Source of the DNA: Allobosea sp. BH3
Lineage (GTDB): Bacteria; Pseudomonadota; Alphaproteobacteria; Rhizobiales; Beijerinckiaceae
Reading direction: 5' to 3'
DNA length: 64,000 nucleotides
Assembly (NCBI RefSeq): GCF_025499465.1
Contig: NZ_JAIMCA010000003.1
Location: 1-64,000, forward strand
The position numbers were made by a program, and so were the translations under genes. Below, piece by piece: positions 58,697 through 64,000 of this stretch; the first letter of the stretch is position 1; each line of letters opens with the position of its first letter. The notes below the pieces were generated by a model. That model worked only from the letters and a program-made list of their open reading frames with translations, searched no databases and had not been told where the DNA came from.

Positions 58697-59959
58697 TCAG
58701 CTCATCTTGCAGACCGCCTCGTCGCCGCTGGTGGCGATGACCTCCATGTTCTCGTCAGGCCCCGGCACCGGCGGGGAGGATGTGAACAGGTCCCACTGGT
58801 TCTTGACCTGCGCCGCGGGCAGGGCTGTGATCGTGTACATCTCGCTGATGAGCTGGTGGTCGGAGGCGCGGAAATAGCCCTGGCGCGGCTTCATCACGTC
58901 GAATTTCGCGCCCTTTTCCAGATGGTCGAGGATCTTGGGCGTGTCCGCGCTCTTCAGCTCGTTCATCGACTGCGCCATGATCTTCACGGCGATGTAGTCG
59001 CCCCAGGCCTGGTTCTCCGGCGGCTTGCCGTATTTCTTGGTGAAGGCCGCGACGAAGGTCTTCGTCGAGGGCGTGTCGATGAGGTGGTGCCAGACGGAAG
59101 GCCAGGTGCCGCCGAAATTGTCCTTGCCGGCGGCCCAGGCGAGAGCGGTGTCGAAGCCGAAGCCGGCGACGGGGAAGGTCAGGCCGAACTCGGAATACTG
59201 CTTCAGGAAGTTGGTGATCTGGTTGCCGGCGAGATTCGAGATCACGAGGTCCGGCTTGGCGGCGCGGATCTCCAGCAGCAGCGCGGAGAAGTCGGTCGCG
59301 TCGGTCGGCACCAGCTTGTCGGCGGCGAACTGGCCGCCATTGCTTTCCATGAAGCGCTTGGCGACCTTGAGCAGGTCATGGCCGAAGGCGTAGTCGGCGG
59401 TCAGCGAGAACCATTTCTTGCCCTTGACGAGCCCCTGCTGCATCAGCGAGCGGCCGCAGCTCTTCACATACATCGAGTTCTGGTGCTCGACATGGAACAT
59501 GTAGCGGTTGCAGCTCTCGCCGCGCAGAGCATCCGAATTGGCGCCGGTATTGACGAAGAGCGTCTTCGTGCGGCCGGCGACCTGCGCGATCGTCAGCGCC
59601 GAGGCGGACGAAATCTCGCCGATGATGCAGGCTACCTTGTCGCGCTCGATCATGCGCTCGGCCTTGGTCGAGGCGGTCTGCGGATTGACCGAATCCTCCT
59701 TCAGCGCCTCGAGCTTGCGGCCGTTGATGCCGCCGGCCGCATTGATCTCCTCAACCGCGAGGTCGGCCGCCATCACGCCGTATTCGCCGAGCGGGCCGAG
59801 AAAACCCGTGCGCGGGGTCAGGTGGCCGAAGCGGATCACGTCCGGCGTCTGCGCCAGGATGATCGACGGGCTGGCGATCAGCCCGGTCGCTGCGCCGACA
59901 CCGAGCCCGGCCAGCGCCTGCCGGCGCGAAATGCGGGTGGTCTTCAACAGGTCTGACAT
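58697..59959 (-). CDS. Liv-type ABC transporter substrate-binding protein (Tat signal)
   Basis: 420 residues; GGGAGGAG lies 5 bases before the ATG. Twin-arginine signal TRISRRQALAGLGVGAATG with cleavage near AQT. The mature part starts PDVIRFGHLTPRTGFLGPLGEYG and continues with AVEEINAAGGINGRK, typical of this binding-protein family. It heads the operon with LivH, the LivM-G-F fusion, the dehydrogenase and BKACE genes. It is divergent from the GntR regulator, and the palindrome between them (60041-60052) may govern both. Confidence 0.9.
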   Translation of the reverse strand: MSDLLKTTRISRRQALAGLGVGAATGLIASPSIILAQTPDVIRFGHLTPRTGFLGPLGEYGVMAADLAVEEINAAGGINGRKLEALKEDSVNPQTASTKAERMIERDKVACIIGEISSASALTIAQVAGRTKTLFVNTGANSDALRGESCNRYMFHVEHQNSMYVKSCGRSLMQQGLVKGKKWFSLTADYAFGHDLLKVAKRFMESNGGQFAADKLVPTDATDFSALLLEIRAAKPDLVISNLAGNQITNFLKQYSEFGLTFPVAGFGFDTALAWAAGKDNFGGTWPSVWHHLIDTPSTKTFVAAFTKKYGKPPENQAWGDYIAVKIMAQSMNELKSADTPKILDHLEKGAKFDVMKPRQGYFRASDHQLISEMYTITALPAAQVKNQWDLFTSSPPVPGPDENMEVIATSGDEAVCKMS

Positions 59960-60040
59960 TGGCGCTCCTCCCAGAACGAGTGCCGCGCCTTTGCGGCGTC
60001 GGCCGATTGAGATCAGCGGTCTGATGCCGCTTGTCGTGAT

Positions 60041-60052
60041 CTGTGATCACAG
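60041..60052. promoter_or_regulatory. 12-bp palindrome in GntR/binding-protein divergent region
   Basis: CTGTGATCACAG is a perfect palindrome 14 bases before the proposed ATG of the GntR gene (60067) and 82 bases from the divergent binding-protein start. FCD-type GntR regulators bind short dyads with GT...AC centres, so this is a probable operator for autoregulation and control of the transport operon. Confidence 0.5.
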
Positions 60053-60066
60053 TTACGTTGGCAGAC

Positions 60067-60822
60067 ATGATTGCCCCTGTCCAGCCCCTCCCGATGCCAT
60101 CCGAAGCGGCCGCCGGCGCGCCGGACCATGACGGCTCTGCGCTGGACCAGATCGGCGCGATCCAGCACGAAACCCTCGGCGAGCGCGTTACCGGTGAGCT
60201 GAGGGCCCTGCTGGTCGCAGGAAGGCTTGCTCCGGGCGAGAAGCTGTCGCTGCGCCGTGTGGCAGAAGCGCTCGGCGTCTCGATGATGCCGGTGCGCGAA
60301 GCCGTGAGCCGGCTTGCCGCCGACCGGGCGCTCGAGGTGCTGCCGGGCAGGGCGGTGCGCGTTCCCGTTCTGACGCTGGCACAGTTCCGCGAATTGACGC
60401 GGTTGCGGCTCGTCGTCGAGGGCTTCGCTGCCGAGGAGGCGGCGCGCAAAGCGACCCCCCGGGATATCGCGCGGGTCGCGACCTTCGATGCAGCGTTCCG
60501 CAAAGCGGCGAGTGCCGATCCGCCGGACAGCGCCGGCGCCGTAGCGACCAATCGCGACCTGCATTTCGCGCTCTACGAGGCGGCCGGAATGCCGGGCCTG
60601 ATCGAGATGATCGAGCGGCTCTGGCTCAAGGCCGGGCCTATCCTCAACATCGACATGCGCGACGAGCCGCGTCGCCTCAAGGGCGGCAGCGCCATGCAGG
60701 CGCATTCCCGCCTGCTGGAGGCCTTGCGGCGGCAGGATCCAGCCGCCGCGCGCGCGGCGCTCGAAGACGACATCTCGGCTGCCGCCGCACATATCGAGGA
60801 AACGGGCCAGCTCAGCGCCTGA
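60067..60822 (+). CDS. GntR-family regulator, FCD subfamily
   Basis: 251 residues from the ATG at 60067; a GTG at 60043 would place the start inside the palindrome and is less likely. The winged helix-turn-helix is in LAPGEKLSLRRVAEALGVSMMPVREAVSRL, with motif core VSMMPVREAV. The FCD ligand domain has the metal-type residues around RDLHFALYEAAG and SRLLEALRRQD. FCD regulators respond to organic acids. It is divergent from the third transport operon and followed by an SDR in the same direction, both likely targets. Confidence 0.92.
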   Translation: MIAPVQPLPMPSEAAAGAPDHDGSALDQIGAIQHETLGERVTGELRALLVAGRLAPGEKLSLRRVAEALGVSMMPVREAVSRLAADRALEVLPGRAVRVPVLTLAQFRELTRLRLVVEGFAAEEAARKATPRDIARVATFDAAFRKAASADPPDSAGAVATNRDLHFALYEAAGMPGLIEMIERLWLKAGPILNIDMRDEPRRLKGGSAMQAHSRLLEALRRQDPAAARAALEDDISAAAAHIEETGQLSA

Positions 60823-60848
60823 AAGCAATCTGAACGGGAGACGCAAGG

Positions 60849-61625
60849 ATGGATTTGCAGATCAAGGGCTTGCGCGTGCTGGTGACGGCCGGCGCCAACG
60901 GCATCGGCCGCGCGACGGCGCGCGCCTTCGTGGCGGAGGGGGCGAAGGTGCATATCTGCGATGTGGATCGGGCGGCCTTGGCCGAGATGGCGATCAGCGA
61001 CCCCGCAATGACCCGATCGGTCTGCGATGTCTCTGACCGCGCCGCTGTCGGCCATCTTTTCGAAGACACGATTGCCTCGCTCGGCGGTCTCGATTGCCTG
61101 GTCAACAATGCCGGCGTCGCCGGGCCGACCGGCCGCGTCGACGAGATCGACCCCGCCGACTGGGATTCCTGCGTCGCCATCGACCTGACGGGGCAGTTCA
61201 ACTGCACGCGGCTCGCGGTCGAGCACCTGAAACAGTCGAGCAATGCCTCGATCATCAACCTCTCCAGCCAGGCCGGCAAGCACGGCTTCCCGCTGCGCTC
61301 GCCCTATGCTGCGGCGAAATGGGGCGTGATCGGCTTCACCAAGGCGCTTTCGGCCGAGCTCGGCGAGTTCGGCATCCGGGCGAACGCGATCTGCCCCGGC
61401 CTCGTCGAGGGGCCGCGCATCCAGAGCGTCATCGCCAACAAGGCGCGCAGCTTCAACGTCTCCCATGAGGAGATGACGCAGCGGCTCTTCGCTGGCGTTT
61501 CGATCAAGCAGTTCGTCGATCCGGCCGACATCGCCAAGCAGATCGTCTTCCTGGCCTCGCCCTTCGCGAAGACGATCTCGGGCCAGGAAATCTCGGTCTG
61601 CGGCGACACCCGGATGCTGGCCTGA
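60849..61625 (+). CDS. Short-chain dehydrogenase/reductase (SDR)
   Basis: 258 residues. NAD(P) motif TAGANGIGR (about 13-21), NNAG, catalytic Ser in LSSQAGKHG and YxxxK in SPYAAAKWG fit a classical SDR. It lies 26 bases after the GntR regulator in the same direction and so probably belongs to the same regulated pathway, oxidising a hydroxy acid or sugar-acid intermediate that feeds the dehydrogenase and BKACE steps. The substrate is not known. Confidence 0.9.
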   Translation: MDLQIKGLRVLVTAGANGIGRATARAFVAEGAKVHICDVDRAALAEMAISDPAMTRSVCDVSDRAAVGHLFEDTIASLGGLDCLVNNAGVAGPTGRVDEIDPADWDSCVAIDLTGQFNCTRLAVEHLKQSSNASIINLSSQAGKHGFPLRSPYAAAKWGVIGFTKALSAELGEFGIRANAICPGLVEGPRIQSVIANKARSFNVSHEEMTQRLFAGVSIKQFVDPADIAKQIVFLASPFAKTISGQEISVCGDTRMLA

Positions 61626-61743
61626 GCGGGCGGCACCGCGGGGCCAGCCTCGGTGGCTGTTCGCCGATGGGCGAAAGCCTCGGCGAGGCTGAACCGGACG
61701 GGGCTGGGCGGCGTATCTGCATGACCATCTCCTGGAGGTCGTC

Positions 61744-62157
61744 ATGCGTTTCGTCGCCGGCTACATCGCCTTTCTCGTCGCCTTCGGAATTTGTGATGCC
61801 ATCTGGCTCGGGACGATGACGTCCCGGTTGTATCGGCCTGCGCTTGGCTACCTGATCGTCGACCAGGTGCGCTATTGGCCTGCGGCCTTGTTCTATTTCG
61901 GCTTCCCGCTCGGGGTGGTGCATTTCGCGCTCATGCCCGCGCTGCGCGACGGAAGTTCGAGCGCGGCCGTGATCAACGGTGCCCTGATCGGCCTGCTCGC
62001 ATACGCGACCTACGACCTGACGAATTACGCCACGCTGAAGCCGTGGACGCTGACCATCACGCTCGCGGACCTCGCCTATGGCACTGTCGTCGTCGGCTTC
62101 TGCACCTGGGTCGCCTATGAAGTGGTTCGCCGCGCCGCCGGATGGGGTTGGGTCTGA
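61744..62157 (+). CDS. DUF2177-family membrane protein
   Basis: 137 residues with four hydrophobic segments and the family pattern FGICDAIWLGTMTSRLYRP, PAALFYFGFPLGVVHFA and YATYDLTNYATLKPW. CTGGAGG precedes the ATG. It is convergent with the methyltransferase gene, with their ends sharing a small CTGACG / CGTCAG hairpin at about 62153-62171. DUF2177 genes often lie beside DUF1295 and cyclopropane-synthase-like genes in alphaproteobacterial membrane-stress loci, so a lipid link is inferred. Confidence 0.88.
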   Translation: MRFVAGYIAFLVAFGICDAIWLGTMTSRLYRPALGYLIVDQVRYWPAALFYFGFPLGVVHFALMPALRDGSSSAAVINGALIGLLAYATYDLTNYATLKPWTLTITLADLAYGTVVVGFCTWVAYEVVRRAAGWGWV

Positions 62158-62168
62158 CGTCTTGCGCG

Positions 62169-63191
62169 TCAGGCGATGCGCAATCTGTAGTGATTCACGC
62201 CCCAGGGATCGCCGCGGGCATGGCCGAACAGCCCGCTCGTCGCCAGAAAGAACAGGCGCCAGCGCCGGCGCCATAGCGGAGCATCCTGGCCGTAGACATT
62301 GCGCAGGATCGGCTCGATAGCCGGGAGGTTGCGATCGAAATTCGCCAGCCAGGCCTCGGCCGTGGCCCGGTAGTGCTCACCGGTCCAGCGCCATTCGGCC
62401 TCGACGGTGAATAGATCGGGAAACTGGTGCGCAAGCGCGGCGCTCGGCATGAGACCGCCCGTGAAGAAGTGCTGGGCGATCCAGTCTCCAGCGTCGGCGA
62501 CATCGAAGCGATAGCAGCCGCGCGCGTGAGCGAAGACATGGAGGAACAGCTTTCCTTCAGGCTTCAGCCATGCCCGGATACGCACCAGAAGCGCGTGCCA
62601 GTTCGCCATATGCTCGAACATCTCCACGGAGACGACGCGATCGAAGCGCTCGGCCGTTACGAAGTCGTTCATGTCGGCGGTGATGACCCGGAGGTTTCCG
62701 AAGCCGCGAAGCCGCGCCTGCTCCTCGATATGGGCGCGCTGTGAGGCAGAGTTGGAAACCGAGACGATGCGGGCGTTCGGATAGTGCTCCGCCATCCAGA
62801 GCGACAGCGAGCCCCAGCCGCAGCCGAGCTCCAGGATATCCTGCCCGTCGGCGAGGCCGGCATGCTCCGCCGTGAGCGCGAGCGCAGCCTCTTCGGCGGT
62901 CGCCAGCGTATCGCCGGCATCGGCGAAGTAGCAGCACGAGTATTTTCGCCGGGGCCCAAGGACTTGCTCGAAGAAGGCGGCAGGCACCTCGTAATGCTGG
63001 GCATTGGCGGCGTCGGCATGGAGCGCGATCGGGAATTCCGTCATCTCGCGCGCGAAGGCGGCAGCATCGGCCGCTTGCTCATTCAAGGAACGGTTCGTGC
63101 GCCCGACCAGCGATGCGATCACCATGCGGCTGACGGCGTCGGGCAACGGCAGCGCCTCGCCCCAATTCGAGAGCCTCTGGAGGATCGTCAT
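62169..63191 (-). CDS. Cyclopropane-fatty-acid-synthase / coclaurine N-methyltransferase-like SAM methyltransferase
   Basis: 340 residues; AAAGGAG precedes the ATG at 63191, which overlaps the DUF1295 stop (ATGA). The SAM motif is LELGCGWGSLSLWMAEHYP, and VVSVEMFEHM is the family's motif following it. The length is shorter than E. coli Cfa (382), and it belongs to the coclaurine N-methyltransferase-like branch, often paired with DUF1295 proteins. It is expected to methylate unsaturated membrane lipids, or another lipid-soluble acceptor. Confidence 0.88.
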   Translation of the reverse strand: MTILQRLSNWGEALPLPDAVSRMVIASLVGRTNRSLNEQAADAAAFAREMTEFPIALHADAANAQHYEVPAAFFEQVLGPRRKYSCCYFADAGDTLATAEEAALALTAEHAGLADGQDILELGCGWGSLSLWMAEHYPNARIVSVSNSASQRAHIEEQARLRGFGNLRVITADMNDFVTAERFDRVVSVEMFEHMANWHALLVRIRAWLKPEGKLFLHVFAHARGCYRFDVADAGDWIAQHFFTGGLMPSAALAHQFPDLFTVEAEWRWTGEHYRATAEAWLANFDRNLPAIEPILRNVYGQDAPLWRRRWRLFFLATSGLFGHARGDPWGVNHYRLRIA

Positions 63192-63991
63192 GGTGTCGCT
63201 CCTTTCGGCGGCAGCGGAACGAGAGCGCTGGTCCTGGCCTGATAGTCGCGATAGGCCGCGCCGTGCTTGGCGAGCATGTGCTCCTCCAGAGGAGGGATTC
63301 CTGAGATGCGGGTCAGCAGCAGCGTCATGCAGCCCGGCGCCAGCACGGCGAGCCAGCCGAAGGGATAGGCGATAGCCGGCGCGATCACGGCATAGGCACA
63401 CCACAGCACGCATTCGAAGAAGTAGTTCGGATGACGCGACCAGGCCCACAAACCGTGGTCGCAGACGCCGCGGCGCCCCGAGCGGGCGAAGCCTCGCAAC
63501 TGCCGGTCCGCCACCGCGCCTCCTGCCAGGCCGCAGGCGAAGACGATGATCCCGGCGAAATCCTGCCAACCGAACGCGGGCGAGGGGTTATGCGCCGCCA
63601 ACACGATGCCGAGCGCGAGCGGGATGCTGACCAGCGCCTGCATCTGCAGCAGCCTGGCCATTTGCGGTGGCGCGTCGGCGCCCCAGTCTCGCTTGAGCTT
63701 GGCGTAGCGCGGATCCTCGGTAATGCCGCTCGTGCGGCGGGCGATATGCAAGCCGAGTCGAAAGGACCATGCGAGCGCGAGACCGGCCACCAGCAATCGC
63801 CGCGGCATCGGCCCGGCTCCGAAAGGCAGCAGCGCTCCGGCCACTCCGGTCGTTCCCAGTCCAAAGGTCCAGACGACATCGATCCAGCCAGAATTGCCGG
63901 TCCGGCGCTCTATGAGCGTCGCCAGCGCCATGAACGCCGACATCGCGGCGGCGGCGAAGACGATGGCCACCGCCAGAGACGCGATGGTCAC
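63188..63991 (-). CDS. DUF1295-family membrane protein (steroid-reductase-like fold), possibly 5'-extended beyond the window
   Basis: At least 267 residues with about seven hydrophobic segments. The DUF1295 signature is DVVWTFGLG, RTSGITEDPRYAKLKRDWG, WAWSRHPNYFFECVLW and EEHMLAKHGAAYRDYQ. The first possible start is a GTG at 63991, and the frame stays open to the window edge, so the gene may extend further. It is translationally coupled with the methyltransferase. Family members are predicted integral-membrane reductases with a steroid 5-alpha-reductase-like fold, so joint lipid modification with the methyltransferase is a fair inference. Confidence 0.88.
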   Translation of the reverse strand: MTIASLAVAIVFAAAAMSAFMALATLIERRTGNSGWIDVVWTFGLGTTGVAGALLPFGAGPMPRRLLVAGLALAWSFRLGLHIARRTSGITEDPRYAKLKRDWGADAPPQMARLLQMQALVSIPLALGIVLAAHNPSPAFGWQDFAGIIVFACGLAGGAVADRQLRGFARSGRRGVCDHGLWAWSRHPNYFFECVLWCAYAVIAPAIAYPFGWLAVLAPGCMTLLLTRISGIPPLEEHMLAKHGAAYRDYQARTSALVPLPPKGATP

Positions 63992-64000
63992 AGCCGCACC

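Noticed and set aside
62169..63569. Longer methyltransferase frame starting near 63569
   Set aside because: The extra part overlaps the DUF1295 gene in another frame. ATG 63191 has AAAGGAG and the usual overlap with the DUF1295 stop.

Overview
The window is GC-rich, tightly packed bacterial DNA that reads as a free-living alphaproteobacterium of the Hyphomicrobiales. A Bosea- or Bradyrhizobium-like genome is my inference from protein style, the many Liv-type ABC transporters, Tat-exported binding proteins, and intergenic repeats bounded by CGTCATTGCGAG or CGTCATCCCGG. No rRNA, tRNA, CRISPR array, insertion sequence or prophage is visible.

Layout. 1-5.1 kb: the end of an upstream gene with its terminator, a TsdA-like dihaem cytochrome, and a four-gene metal-chelate uptake operon (DUF2946 protein, binding protein, FecCD permease, ATPase). 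5.3-8.2 kb: a secreted orphan, a Tat-exported metallo-beta-lactamase-fold hydrolase and a divergent LysR regulator. 8.2-17.6 kb: acyl-CoA genes (MaoC-like hydratase, acyl-CoA dehydrogenase, CaiB-type CoA-transferase), divergent from a complete Liv transporter, then a zinc alcohol dehydrogenase. 17.8-24.1 kb: a hydrolase island holding a ComEC-like MBL protein overlapped by a 1218-residue protein with both a subtilisin (S8) domain and an HExxH zinc peptidase domain, plus a divergent SH3b-DUF2272 protein. None has a visible signal peptide. 24.2-28.5 kb: RND efflux pair 1, next to a possible TRAP-permease remnant. 29.4-35.5 kb: a GlpR-like DeoR regulator followed by a 1701-residue glycerophosphodiesterase-RTX protein carrying an 840-bp tandem duplication. 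35.5-44.9 kb: a nine-gene operon on the minus strand combining enoyl-CoA hydratase, a complete Liv transporter, acyl-CoA ligase, thiolase and a TetR regulator. 45.1-50.1 kb: AcrR-like regulator and RND pair 2. 50.4-53.0 kb: four coupled phospholipid-type genes (PlsC-like, CdsA-like, small membrane protein, CDP-alcohol phosphotransferase-like). 53.1-61.6 kb: a third transport and catabolism module (BKACE, lambda-crystallin-type dehydrogenase, a permease-ATPase-ATPase triple fusion, LivH, binding protein) with a divergent FCD-type GntR regulator and an SDR. 61.7 kb to the end: DUF2177, cyclopropane-synthase-like and DUF1295 genes.

How the parts work together. Three Liv-type importers each sit beside CoA-ester or keto-acid enzymes and a regulator. 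This suggests uptake and catabolism of organic acids rather than only amino acids. Two RND pairs lack their own outer-membrane channel gene here. The dual-peptidase/MBL/DUF2272 island is the part least explained by known pathways and the best candidate for an undescribed system. The secreted GDPD-RTX protein next to a GlpR-like regulator suggests phosphodiester scavenging.
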